From NCBI GenBank assembly GCA_033398695.1, contig CM065804.1, positions 51,615,501 through 51,679,500 on the forward strand: 64,000 bases of DNA. The letters are read 5' to 3'. The stretch comes from Orobanche coerulescens. Its lineage: Eukaryota > Streptophyta > Magnoliopsida > Lamiales > Orobanchaceae. The position numbers were made by a program, and so were the translations under genes. This document shows, piece after piece, positions 33,000 through 43,637 of this stretch (positions are counted from its first letter, which is position 1; each line of letters opens with the position of its first letter). The notes below the pieces were generated by a model, which saw only the letters and a list, made by a program, of their open reading frames with translations, was not told the DNA's origin and did not search any database.

Positions 33000-34284
33000 T
33001 GATGCGACAAAGAAGATCTCGATCGCCTGTCCTCCTCATCTCGCATGCAGACGTGGGGAGCAGATCCGCACTCGATGTCCCCTTTCGGTCCCATTGTCCT
33101 CGCCTCGTCCGCGCCAAAATTCCGAGGCATCTCGAACACTTTGCCGCGTCTGCTGATACCGGCTTCCTTCTCGAATGGCTGTGGTGTACGGCTCTAAAAG
33201 ACTTTGCACCTCTTCATAAAACACGCCCGATGTCCTCTCGTCCACAATCAAAACAAGTCACGGCAGAAGGGGGCAATTCCGTCGATAGTGCCCTGTCGGG
33301 CGCAGCTTAAAGCATTTCCTGGTAACATCGTAATAGTTGGTGTCGCTCCAAGTTCTTTCCGCTCCTAATCGGGTGCGGAGGTTTCTTGAAAGAGTGAAAG
33401 GATGACTGGGCCTTACGGGGCCCATTTGTTCTTGTGCTCGTAAAAGTACCGAGACTTTCTGCTTTCGATTCCAAAATTTCTCCATAGATGCTTCCTTGAT
33501 CTCATACGCCAACGCCTTATCCTGGTATTGACGAGTGTGGTACATTCAAATCCGGACATGTACCTGGATTTCTCGGTTTCATCCTCATATCGAAATGGAT
33601 CATCATTTCTCGCATCTGCTCGACCGGATGTCGAACAAACGCCATTCTTTGGTTAAACGCCTTAATTGCACGATACCGCACATCGTAAGGCTGAGCGGAG
33701 AAAAACTCCCGAATTTTGGCTTCCCTCACAGGACGAGGGCAATACTGAGCTTCTATCATCAATCTAAACTCTGTCCAATCGGCATCATGGTCTACAGGCC
33801 GGATGGCTTCCCACCATTCGGACGCTTCCCCTATCAGAAAATATTGAGCGATAGAGGCTCTCCGGTCGTCTGGGCAGTTAATTCCGGCAAATATTTTCTC
33901 CAGTTCCTTCAACCAATGGTCCCAAGTGGGAGTCTCAGAAATACCGTCGAATTTGGGTGATTGCATCTTCGCCACCTCTTGCAGCCACCGGTCACCTCGA
34001 TTTCCCATGTCTGGGATTCCTTGCTGTCTCTCTCCCTGCTGTAGTCCCACCGCCACTTGCATTCGGTCCACGACTTGGGCAAACTGAGTCATCTGGTTCA
34101 CCACTTGACGAAGGATCTCTGGTACAGCAGGATCTGGTTCGTTATTAATAGATTGTTGCGGCTCGCCTGAGCTATGACTGGCCTGGTTAGAAGGCAACGC
34201 TTCCCTTTCAGCATTTCTCCGTCCGCGTCCACGACCGCGACCACGTCCACGACCGCGACCACGTCCACGTCCGCCTCTCAACAT
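33000..34284 (-). pseudogene. gag: Gypsy B Gag (frameshifted)
   Basis: The likely start is the ATG at 34284-34282 (MLRGG), which fits the equivalent start in element E. It opens with a run of about ten Arg-Gly dipeptides encoded by alternating GGACGT/GGTCGC hexamers. Then come VVNQMTQFAQVVDRM, SPKFDGISETPTWDHWL, AQYFLIGEASEWWE and MIEAQYCPRPVREAKI (capsid core). The frame shifts near 33530 into 33545-33258, which has the knuckle-like CFKLRPTGHYRRNC, where the first Cys spacing is altered. Further frames are lost between 33258 and 33000. Gag forms the particle; the basic start and knuckle would bind RNA. Confidence 0.87.
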
Positions 34285-34502
34285 ACTGTAAGCATAAATA
34301 CTCAATATACAGGAAACAACATCGTTCTAATATTCGAGTATAAAGAGACACAACATGTAAAGAACGAGATAGAGTTTAGGAACTTACAACCACCGTTCGC
34401 ATGAAGACGTAGGCAGTGCAGTGATGTCATTCACGGCCGGTTACCTCAAAAGACATAAATGACCCCTATTTTAACCCAACGGCCAAGATATCCATAATCT
34501 TA

Positions 34503-34514
34503 GCTCTGATACCA
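34503..34514 (-). other. Primer-binding site of Gypsy B (iMet type, intact)
   Basis: Minus-strand TGGTATCAGAGC, complementary to the 3' end of plant initiator-Met tRNA, lies five bases from the LTR edge at 34520. It sets the minus orientation. Confidence 0.9.
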
Positions 34515-34519
34515 TATTC

Positions 34520-36902
34520 TGTAACACCCCCGATATATTCAGGAATATTACAGCACCGTAAATCCTTTACATAAGGATTTACAAGGCTGAAGAATTGAAC
34601 AGACATTAAAAGGTACTAACGAATGGAAATAACGGAATTAAGATACAACCGTCCTGACCAAATACTGAAAGTACAATTGTTCAAGAGGAACTTAATAATA
34701 CATCACCAAATTCGAATTCAGCATAAATGACTTCGTACTCGAGTACTTATTGAAATAACCAATAAACAACAGACAAATAAACCTGGTCGGGACATCACTC
34801 TGCACCCTCGTCGTCATGCAGCTCCAGTGGTTGTTTTCCCGCTCTCCTGGATCCTGAACATAAACAAAATGTTCACCCCCGAAGGGGTTAGCACAACGAT
34901 GCTAGTACAAGTACCACAACATATTATTCAACGTCACACGAAGAATAATAATAACAACGTAAATGATAAAATGTCAAACGAGTCTTCTCCTGCGAGAAAA
35001 CTCAAACATAACATACATAATTGATAATCACAACATGATATCATAACATACACATGGTAATTCCGTCGATCCAGCGTTCACTGCCTAGAACCCACGATGA
35101 TCCCGTCAGACCAACCCGTGGTGGAAAAACTCGTCCGATGATCCAGCGCACGCTAGCATAGATCCCCCGATGATCCCGTCGGACCAACACGAGGTGGACA
35201 TACAACAACGACATACATGCACGACAATATGTATAACATTAGTACATAAAACAAATAAAGTACTTGCCTCGATTTGAAGACAAGAACAATACTTCCACGA
35301 AAACGAACACTCGAAGGTCGTCCTCCTCAATCAATCACGTAACAAGATCAAACCTTAACAAAAGAAATGATAAAGGATTTATCTCACATCGTACTAATGT
35401 TTAACAATTCGATTTACGGCCAAAAGTTCATAAAATGTAATCTGCCTGAACTGATTAGCGCACGCTAAGTACTCTGTGTAGCGTGCGTTAAGTCTGCTCG
35501 ATAGCGCACGCAAACAACAAAGCCTAGCGCACGCTAACTATGCATGGTCAGTACTTCACTGATCAGTCGACTGACTCGTCTGATGGCCTAGCGTACGTTA
35601 CGTACCAAACGTAGCGTACGCTAACTCGTGCTCGATAGCGCACGTTAATCTTTATAGCTTAGCGTGCGCTATCTGTGCATGGCAGTTTACTGCTGGGCAG
35701 TAAACTGTTCTCATCATGATCAAAACAATGAAATCTTCCGTGATAATTCATGTTACCTCCATGAATATCATGTACATACGATTATGAATGATCTTACGGA
35801 TAACAACAACTTCGGATTCAAGGATATGCATACCATTATAAAACCATATTCCATTTCGACTACAATTCTTCATATGACGATTCGAAAGGCTTAATGGTTG
35901 ATATCAACACCTTATATCCATCGAAATTATCATGTTGTAGTTGTTTAACATTCCATCTATACTAGATAAATCCTTCCATGATCAATCCCTTAGATTCGTC
36001 TAATAATAATGATGTTAAAGTCAAGTCCATGATTGTTATGAAGTCATCGACTAGATTCGGATTACCAATGATAGAAGCTTCCTTTACTTGTTCAATGTAA
36101 TAAGATTGAAATCATGATGATCATAATCAAGGTACTTAAGGCTTATTCATCTCAATATTCCAAACATGATGTAGTTTGGATAATTCACTTATGAAAATCA
36201 ATATCTCATTACTATGATCATCCAATTCTTTAGAATCCAACTCTAAGTCTGGAGATAGGTTGAACATACCTTAATATGATGAAAATCACTGAACCGTAAG
36301 GTAGAATCCGACTCTGGTTGGTTGTATGCCACTCCAAGGTGCTATTCCACTTCAATGATTACTCCCAAGTGATAACCAATATACAAACACCAACAAGATG
36401 TGTTCTAAGTGTATAGAAGGATTATTACAGCTCTCTGGCCTCTCAAGAATGCAGAATGGACGAGTAAAATGTAAGCCAAAACGAGTTGTTGTCCCATTTA
36501 TAATATTCTGCATTTTAACAAGTTAGCGCACGCTACTAAGCTTTCCTTAGCGTGCGCTAATAAAAGTTGACTTGTAATCGCCCGTGTTCATCCGCGGGAA
36601 TCTTATCCGGACCCATTTCCCGGCTGGCGCATGTGATAGCCGTCCCGCTCAATAATTGAGTTCTTAGCGCACGCAACTCCTACATGCAAAGCGTGCGCTA
36701 GTAGTAGCCCGATAGCGCGCGTTAAGCTACATTCTTAGCGTGCGCTATCACGAGTTTGCATGAGAAATTTTTCATGTTGTTATACTTATGTACAAAGATA
36801 TCAATGCAAGAAATATCATACTCCAATAATCAAAACCATACATCCGAAAAATACAGGGTTTGAATACAGATGAAATACACCGTAATAAACCCGGATATTA
36901 CA
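34520..36902 (-). repeat. Gypsy B 5' LTR
   Basis: A 2383-bp partner of 27203-29581. Notable differences: 35671-35700 against 28371-28392, and 36571-36590 against 29251-29272, both at CAG/CTG-rich spots. The TATA box on the minus strand is at 36495-36502, with motif clusters at 35455-35675 and 36520-36750. It is followed by the TSD GATAT. Confidence 0.93.
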
Positions 36903-37850
36903 GATATATTGGCTGAAACTATTGGGAGACCGGAGCACCCTGGCCGTGTTCGTGGCATTGGATTTGGTGTAGGCATTTGATATTATTTTAGACGATATTC
37001 ATGTCGATCTACATCATCAATAAATGAAAGTGTGTTGGAGGAACTAACGAAGAAGATCACATATGATGTCACACAAAATTTGGTGAAAACATTCGGCCAA
37101 ACATTGGAGTCTTTGGGTGCTCATTCACATCAGCCCCACGCCGATCTACGTACACCTGATGATCATGTTACCCGTGTCAGTACGAAGGGGAGTTGTGTCA
37201 ATGATGTTTCTGGTCCTTCAGGAGGGAAGACTCCGCCTGGGGACACTGGTCGATTTGGATTGTATGTGGACGAGCGTCCTCCTCATCTAGTCCCTATCGG
37301 TCGAGTTCATCATGGAGATTCTACCCTACATTATGCTCCTTTACCAGCTCATTTGGTTAAGGTAGTAGTCGAGAAGGCAGTGCCGAAGTTCCTATACTTA
37401 CTGAAGAGGTAAGCTTAGTGAGGGAAGCTCTAGGTACCTTTATTGCATGGTCAAAGAATCTTTTCTTTGCCGACTTTATCAAAATATATTTCTTTTATGT
37501 TTTTAAAATTAAATCTAAATAAAAGATACTCCGGTTATAGTTGGTTTTCACACTCTTCTATATGATAGAGGATATTGAGCGACCTGAGCCACCTAAGAAA
37601 TATGCTCGTCAAGTTGACCGGTCGAGTCACAGAGATGACACCATGAGAGAGTTATTTGGTGTTGGATCGACTCTTTTTAGTGACCCATTACAAGTGCCAT
37701 GGGATACAGCTTCATTTGGCTGTGGTGGTGCTAACGTTCCCTTGTATATAAGTTACAATGATCTTTTGGAAATCATTCAAGACAAGCAGTGGCTTAGCTT
37801 ACCGATTATACAGTTTTGGACTTTATAAGTAATTCTTTACATGCATATTC

Positions 37851-37853
<3 letters not shown>

Positions 37854-37898
<45 letters not shown>
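37854..37898. repeat. (TA)n microsatellite
   Basis: An uninterrupted run of about 22 TA units lies in an intron of the CACTA gene, just after the DLLEIIQDKQWL exon. Confidence 0.97.
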
Positions 37899-37900
<2 letters not shown>

Positions 37901-38637
37901 AAAATTCATAGTTTGGAATGTAAATTAGATATTAATTTTTTGTTTAAAAAATTCGGTATTTGTCGAAATTGAACATGGGCATGACGACGAGGATTTGTAT
38001 GGATATTTTGATCCTAAATCCATACAAAATATGGGAAATAAGGAGAGGAGACCTCCGGATACATCACTTCGCATATGTCGGATGCAACAAAACAGATATT
38101 CCTTGGAGCTTACGATCATGATTAAGTATAGATTTATAAATTGCATCTATGTTATATTTGCATATTTTCTAGTCTTTTTTCTAAATTAATTTTGAACACT
38201 ACCCGCTTTTTTCTCTAAAAGTCTTAATCTTTTTTCATATCTTTGTAGATTTTTATATTAATAATTATGTAAGTAGATGTGTTTAGATTGATTTGATATG
38301 GAAAATTTATATAATCTCGGCCCTCCACCCGCTTATAATATGTTTGTTAATGCAGTGAGCATTGGAAACTTTTGGTCATTATTCCGGCAAAAGGGGAAGT
38401 TGTGTGGTTTTGCTCACTACACCGAAGCCCGACAATCGCATTAAGGCCATAGTACATAAGTAAGTTTTAACTTGTAGCATTTACTCGACAAATATATTAT
38501 ATTTTCATTTCATAATACATTAGTACTTCTTTCGAACAGTGCCGTGACCGCGTTTAAGGTGATGTAGATATGCATATAAGTAAATCTATACAGACGATTA
38601 CTTGGATATATTCCAAAGTAAGTAATACATTTAGTCA

Positions 38638-38690
38638 TATATATATATATATTAGCTATATATATATGTGTGTGTGTGTATATATAATTG
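38638..38690. repeat. (AT)n/(TG)n microsatellite
   Basis: A compound run of AT repeats, a short TAGC break and TG repeats. It lies in an intron before the exon holding the C48 catalytic Cys. Confidence 0.93.
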
Positions 38691-39033
38691 AGCTTCATAT
38701 TCTTTTTAGTGTAATAAACAAAATGGAGGTTGGGAGTGTGGGTATTACGTCATGCACTGGATGTCGACTATTCCGAGCTCGTATTATCGATGGATGGATG
38801 GAGATGATAAACATTTATTTCAATTTTTAAAATTATTTAAATTAATTTCAGTTTTTTAAATTATCTCAGTTTAAAAGTGATTTAATCGTTTAAGTTTATG
38901 AGTTTGTTAATTTATATATTTATATGTATAGATGGTTGATGATGTTGCAGTACTTCCTATAGATAGAATTCGTGAAATTCGAACCGAATGGGCAAAACAA
39001 TTTTTGGAGGTTAGGAACCGTTTATATGCGTAG

Positions 39034-39480
39034 ATTTTTGACATTTGATTTTGTAAGAATTACCGTTATTTTGTTTGGTTAGTTCGTGAATTTTGTTGTT
39101 GTATTTATTTTGAATTAGATGGAACGTTATTGTATTTGATGGTTGGATAAAAGTTGTCTAGTTGTATTGGTGAATGGATGAAAGTTGTGTTGTTGAGCTT
39201 TTATTTGAGATTGTTGTTGTATTCTGGTTTATTTGAGGTTTTAGCAGGTTTTGTTCTGGTTTAGCAGGTTTTTTCTGTGTTGTATTCCGAATTTTATGTA
39301 ATATTTTCTGTGTTGGATGCTGGTTTAGTTTGGTTTAGCAGGTTTTATGTACTGTTTAGATGGTTTTAGTTGGATGTTGTTTTCTGTGTTTGGATGCTGT
39401 TTTCTGTCTTTGGATGCTGTGTAGCAGGTTGGAAAATAAAAAACGAACCTGGAATTAAAAAAAATAATATTAAGAGCGGT
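39034..39480 (+). other. CACTA 3' flank with T/G-rich minisatellite-like sequence
   Basis: There is no coding signal. It follows the last CACTA exon and is rich in short repeats of GGTTTAGCAGGTTTT and TTTTCTGTGTTTGGATGCTG (about 39225-39430). Confidence 0.7.
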
Positions 39481-39856
39481 TCTTATAAGGAACTGCTGTT
39501 AAATCACCCTTTTCAATTTAGCAGCGGTTCCCCGAGATAACCGCTGTTAAATTAGCAGCGGTTATTCAAAAGAACTTATGTTAACTGGATAAGGAACCGA
39601 TGTTAAATTAACAGCGGTTCTATACCACAACCACTGTTAGCTGGATATTTAACAACAGTTATCTACAAAAACCGATGTTAAGCTTTAACAACGGTTCCCC
39701 AAAAAAACCGCCATTATATATTTAATATCGGTTTTTCTTAAAAACTGCTGTTAAGTTTAACAGCGATTTTTAAGAAAAACGCTGTTAAATTAACAGTGCC
39801 ACCTTTCAAAGCGGTTCCAGAACTGCTATTAAAGTGGTTTCAGAACCGCTATTAAA
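39481..39856 (+). repeat. CACTA subterminal repeats
   Basis: More than a dozen diverged copies of AACCGCTGTTAA and its complement TTAACAGCGGTT occur in alternating orientations. Arrays of short subterminal repeats next to the terminal inverted repeat are typical of CACTA elements, where they bind the TNP1-type protein. Confidence 0.88.
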
Positions 39857-39876
39857 GGCCCAGTTTTGTAGTAGTG
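39857..39876 (+). repeat. CACTA right terminal inverted repeat
   Basis: GGCCCAGTTTTGTAGTAGTG ends the element; its complement reads CACTACTACAAAACTGGGCC. The flanking triplet AAG (39877-39879) is the candidate 3-bp TSD. No matching left terminus was found. Confidence 0.87.
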
Positions 39877-40625
39877 AAGTTCAAACAGCAGTTGTATGTT
39901 TTGACGAGCGATTGTTATATGCTATGTTATTTGAGTTGAGGACTTTGTATATTTCTTCACTTAGTTAATGCTGTATGCTCAGAAAATATATTGCTCTTTC
40001 TTAGCTTGATTGTCAGAGCTATTTGTCAGATGTATTGTGCGAGGTTGAGTAAGCCAAGTTCAAGTGTTAGCAATGTCATCTTATTTGGGGCTATTTATAA
40101 CCTTGGAAATAGATCTGTTATAAATGTAGTCGTTGCTCGGTTGGTGAGATTTAGACGTCTCTGATTTGCGGCTGCAGAATGTTTAGATTAAAGGCAATTC
40201 GCATTTAATGCTTCAGACATTCTTTTTTACTTTGCATTAAATGCTCTTCAGCATGTCCAGACTGTTGCCTCTTTCGGCCGCATTAAATGCTGTCCTATCA
40301 GCAATAAATGCTGCTTTAACCATGAATGCTTTAGGAATAAACAAAGTTTATTTTACAACGGTTTAAAGTTATTCTTCAGTCCTGTTGGATGTGTTTTACT
40401 TTTCCTAAGTTAAACTCATACAGCCAGACTACTGTATCTAACACCATTCAACTTTTGCTGTATAAAGATGTAGACACTGTAGGATTTGACTATTTAGGAA
40501 GATCTCTTGCTGGATGGATATGATGTAGGAGTTTCCTAACAGCTTCCATACTTAGCGAAATGTTGACTCTGAAGACTTCTTGCTGTATGATGGCGATTGT
40601 CAAAGCAGGCTGTGTTTATCCCAAT
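39877..40625 (-). repeat. Right part of the Sirevirus-like 3' LTR
   Basis: It continues the LTR broken off at 15285. It aligns loosely with 54850-55590 (segments such as GACTTCTTGCTGTA and TTCCATACTT) and ends TTTATCCCAATA beside a minus-strand purine tract. The terminal CA appears mutated. It contains repeated GCATTAAATGCT motifs at 40195-40330. Confidence 0.7.
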
Positions 40626-40640
40626 AATTTTCCCCTTTTT
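40626..40640 (-). other. Polypurine tract beside the Sirevirus-like 3' LTR
   Basis: The minus strand reads AAAAAGGGGAAAATT directly before the LTR edge. The neighbouring TTTGGGCATAATCAAAAAG is typical of Sirevirus/Copia 3' ends. It sets the minus orientation of the element spanning 40626-58870. Confidence 0.72.
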
Positions 40641-41240
40641 GATTATGCCCAAACTTCCTCTAGATATGGGGAGGTTGTCTTGAAGTATTCTATTCGAAAG
40701 ATCTGCTCTTCATGACTTAGTCTAAAATTTTGAACTGCTCGCAGGCAAGTTCTAAAAAGAAATCCTAGAGGACTAAGTGTATTATAACTTAACTTATGAT
40801 TGGCGCGTAGGCAAAATATTACAAAATGTAATCTAGATTGAATACAACTTAATCTATGAACTGTTCGCAGACAAGTTCTTACAGCTTGTGGATTAACAAA
40901 GTTTGTACTTGTTCAATATGTCAATATTTCGTAATCAAAACAGTAAAAATGGTAAGAGTAGATTACGAGTTGTAATCTTTCAAGAAATCAAAAAAATTTA
41001 TTGATGATGAAAATTACATGGCTTGAAAGATAAAATAAATAATTACTGCATCAACGAGCATACAGTAGGATAAAATACAGCATATAACCGACAGAAGATA
41101 GTTCCTATAATGAGAATGTTTCCATGTCTTCCGAGTGGGATCATGATCGGTTCCACTCCACCAGTTGACTAAAGAGTATTTGCCTCGGTCCATGTAGATA
41201 CTTCGTCCTTCATAGGAGACGTCGTAGGCAAGGATCCAAT
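40641..41240 (-). other. Sirevirus-like 3' segment with end of the extra ORF
   Basis: 41235 to about 41169 continues the reading frame of 51355-51124 across the C insertion for about 24 codons to TAG at 41169-41171. The rest, to 40641, is non-coding 3' sequence with repeated GAACTG(C/T)TCGCAG segments (40733 and 40858). A longer frame at 41253-41014 ending in hydrophobic residues is partly built from C LTR sequence and is less credible. Confidence 0.6.
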
Positions 41241-42894
41241 TATAACACCCCAAACTAGGCGGATATTACAGTGCCGTGGACCCCCGACTGGGACCCACCA
41301 GGCGAATGAAAAAGGATGAATTACACAGGGTAAATGTAGTACCGAACCACATTACAACATCAATTACTCCGATTAGGAGTTTCATACAACACACCCAGGA
41401 TAAAATAGAATACATGTGTATCTTATGTGACGATAAAATACACAACACTGAATGAAACGAGTATTCAAACGGAAAGTCTGCAGCGGAATAAATAAAGGAA
41501 ACATAAATGACTGAATAAGACTGGGGCCCCCTACTAGTATCACTGGGACTCCTCGCCGTCACCGTGCTCTCCCCGTGCCTTAGCCTTACCATGACAAAAC
41601 AAGATCCCCAACGGCCGGGCCATACGTAACAACAATCCTCAAGGGTTGAAATACACAATCATGATATATCTCAAATTATGAATTATCCTGTCGAAACATA
41701 CGCAATCAAACATGCTATATGAATCGACTATCGATGCACGCTCAAAGGAATGACGCCACACTACGTCCGGGATGGAAATGTGTCCGTGCACAAGCCACCA
41801 ACGAGTATCGATCGAATACACGTGTGGTCTTGTACCTAATCGCCTCACGAAGCCATCAACTCGTGCAGTACACCCAATGTGAGGCCACCAACCAACACAC
41901 GACTATAATGTGCCCGACATGAAAATCCTACATACCAATCGGCACGCCAAGATGACCCTAATGCCACAATATGACAAAAGTGACAACGAAAATGAATAAT
42001 GACTCACCAAGATTAAATGATGGTGAAATGAATGATAGCTCAATGAAATGATTGGAACCGCTGCTCCTTATGACCGAGGTGATTAATTGACAATGACAAG
42101 TTTTGATACGATTAAGACAATGATGAATGAGTTACGATTATGAATGAACAACAACAAAAGGAATGAATATCCTTTTAACCGAGTAAGAATTAACTTACAC
42201 AATACGGTGACAATTATCCTTCCACGAACAACGCCCTAATTGAGATATCGGTCGCTCGAACAACCTTGAATTATACAATATCCAACAACTCGTTCAATAT
42301 ACGAATCAAACACGAATATAACGAACTCAAAACGTCGATACGATTAAACTAAGTTCATTGGGGCATTATATCGAATACGTTGTGGCCAAATTCCGATTGT
42401 TTACAATCAAATCTCAATGAACCACTATCAAATCCCCAAGAGGTGTTTCAAACCAATAAACACCTTCAAAATTATCAATAATCCGAAATGAATATCCGAA
42501 AACGTGATTATAACGACAATTAATCGAAAACCCCCAATTTCAACTCGATAATCAAAGTGTTCGTGAATAATCATTCGATAATCCAATGAATCCTTATACA
42601 AACTCATAATCATATACATATCCCTTCATATAACATGATTAAAACGTCCAAAACATCATATCTCAACACAAAATCGAAGTCCAAAGTGTCGAAGAAATTA
42701 CCTCTTGAATATCCAATCACTTCGATCCGAAGAACACGAGTTTAATCGAGTATCCAAGCTTCCCAAATGATTGAAGGTGATGAAAAATACACACTCAAAT
42801 GATAATTGATGAAGAAAACTCTCCCTCAAGCCTCTCTCTCTCGTAAAAGGTGGAAAAAACTGGAAGGAATGAGCTGAAATGCTCAAAAAAATGA

Positions 42895-42901
42895 ATTTAT
42901 A
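42895..42901 (-). promoter_or_regulatory. TATA box of C 3' LTR
   Basis: TATAAAT on the minus strand within CCCCTATAAATTCA. The copy in the 5' LTR is at 50418-50424. Confidence 0.7.
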
Positions 42902-42914
42902 GGGGTTGATTACC

Positions 42915-43240
42915 CTGCCAGACACGGCCCGTGCCGATCGGCACGGTCGTGTTGCACAGCTGGCCGACAGGTGGCCGACAGGGACTCGACCGTGTCCGGC
43001 TTGACACGGTCGCGGAGCGGAGGGCCTACCGACAGTGACCCGTCCGACAGCGACTCGGCATGACTCGACCGTGCCAGACGACACGGTCGGGCGTGCTGGG
43101 CAGACGATTCTGGCCTATCCGGAAGGGTTCGACTCGGCCGTGCCAAACGACACGGTCGAGTCCTGTGGGCAGATACTTCGGCACTTTCCGGACGAGTACG
43201 GCACGGGCCGTGTCGGACGACACGACTGAGTCCGGTCGGC
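42915..43240 (-). repeat. GACTCGACCGTG/CGACACGGTCG inverted-repeat cluster, C 3' LTR
   Basis: About eight copies of a CGACCGTG(T/C)C motif and its complement (CGGTCGAGTC, GACACGGTCG) in 325 CpG-rich bases immediately upstream of the TATA box in element sense. The matching cluster in the 5' LTR is 50440-50770. Confidence 0.87.
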
Positions 43241-43265
43241 AGTGATCGGCCAAAAGCTGAAAAAT

Positions 43266-43430
43266 GAGCGGGTGAGCTAAAACGACCATAACTCTCTCGT
43301 CCGGACTCCGATTGACTCACCGTTTGAACCATTGGAAAGCTAACTTGATGCTCTATAATATTGCAAAAATTTAGAATTTTTGGAGTTACCAAAAATTAAT
43401 GGTGATCTAACAAAGTCGAACTCATATGAG
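43266..43430 (-). promoter_or_regulatory. LTR block conserved between elements A and C
   Basis: It starts GTGAGCTAAAACGACCATAAC and runs through CTCTCTCGTCCGGACTCCGA, CCATTGGAAAGCTAAC and CTATAATATTGCAA to AATTAATGGTGATC. It is nearly identical to about 20150-20310 and 25845-26000 in A and to 50787-50945 in C. Surrounding LTR sequence is much less similar. A conserved U3 position suggests a shared cis-acting signal. Confidence 0.75.
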
Positions 43431-43637
43431 GAAAGTTGTAACAATGAACAATAACGATACACAACTCGAAGTTTTTCCGAACGGTGAACACGGTGAAATA
43501 ACATGATTGATGAATGATTATAATTGAGTGAAAATACACTGAGTGACAATTACAGACTGATAATTACTGAATGAAAATGAATGAATTACAACCGGGTATT
43601 ACATACACCCCCTCTTAAAAGAGTTTCGTCCCCGAAA

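Larger units (their letters stand above)
27203..36902 (-). mobile_element. Gypsy 'B': near-complete Tekay-like chromovirus
   Basis: LTRs are 27203-29581 (2379 bp) and 34520-36902 (2383 bp), almost identical outside a few CTG/CAG clusters, so the insertion is young. The TSD is GATAT (27198-27202, 36903-36907). Minus-strand order is LTR, primer site 34503-34514, gag, PR, RT, RNaseH, integrase, chromodomain, purine-rich tract, LTR. The coding region carries a few frameshifts and one nonsense codon. It is inserted in exon 4 of the CACTA gene. Confidence 0.95.
27144..37412 (+). pseudogene. CACTA TNP1-like gene, exon 4, split by Gypsy B
   Basis: Exon 4 opens after a TTGTAG acceptor (27138-27143) and encodes DELEVQCTHGSFTPKGRHDI up to the TSD at 27198-27202. 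It resumes at 36908 with LAETIGRPEHPGRVRGIGFG, the conserved end of the Transposase_24 domain. An in-frame TGA follows at about 36978. The frame then reads on to SVLEELTKKITYDVTQNL and a P/D/G-rich linker. A single-base shift near 37380-37390, next to a CAGTGC, is needed to continue into VSLVREALGTFIAW. Element B occupies 27203-36902. Confidence 0.85.
37541..39033 (+). pseudogene. CACTA gene C-terminal part: Ulp1-type (C48) cysteine protease domain
   Basis: Exons are interrupted by introns and lesions. 37560-37828 encodes VPLYISYNDLLEIIQDKQWL, the region before the protease fold. About 37980-38090 holds YGYFDPKSIQNMGNKERRP. About 38360-38440 encodes HWKLLVIIPAKGEVVWF with the HW catalytic His (38360-38362). 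After a TTTTTAG acceptor at 38703-38709 comes QNGGWECGYYVMHWMSTI with the catalytic Cys at 38737-38739. The last exon (38932-39033) encodes VLPIDRIREIRTEWAKQFLE and ends at TAG 39031-39033. This fits the Ulp1/C48 SUMO-protease family, which plant DNA transposons have repeatedly captured. Confidence 0.8.
15286..39876 (+). mobile_element. CACTA (En/Spm) DNA transposon, 5'-truncated, with two Gypsy insertions
   Basis: The right end is intact. It has a terminal GGCCCAGTTTTGTAGTAGTG (39857-39876), whose complement starts CACTACTACAAAA, and a subterminal repeat field at about 39480-39850. Coding remnants on the plus strand are the C-terminal part of the TNP2-like transposase (15290-16271) and a Transposase_24 plus Ulp1-type gene (16678-39033). 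The left terminus and most of TNP2 are missing; CACTA coding sequence abuts Copia LTR near 15286. Elements A (17873-26510) and B (27203-36902) are inserted within. The element interrupts a Sirevirus-like LTR. Confidence 0.88.
41241..43603 (-). repeat. Gypsy C 3' LTR
   Basis: It ends ACCGGGTATTACA. The TATA box on the minus strand is at 42895-42901 (CCCCTATAAATTC), followed upstream by the GACTCGACCGTG inverted-repeat cluster (42915-43240) and then the block shared with element A (about 43265-43430). Confidence 0.92.

Noticed and set aside
38510..38830. ORFs rich in YIYIYI/HIYIY
   Set aside because: They are translations of the AT/TG microsatellite; the real exon is in another frame starting at 38710.
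39481..39856. Subterminal repeats considered as a CRISPR array or satellite
   Set aside because: Repeats are short, diverged, alternate in orientation and lie next to a CACTA terminus in a plant genome; no spacers of fixed length.
41014..41253. Hydrophobic C-terminal ORF (LLSVICCILSYCMLV) as a transmembrane env tail
   Set aside because: Its first codons come from the C LTR and it is not in frame with the ORF entering from 51124, which ends at 41169.
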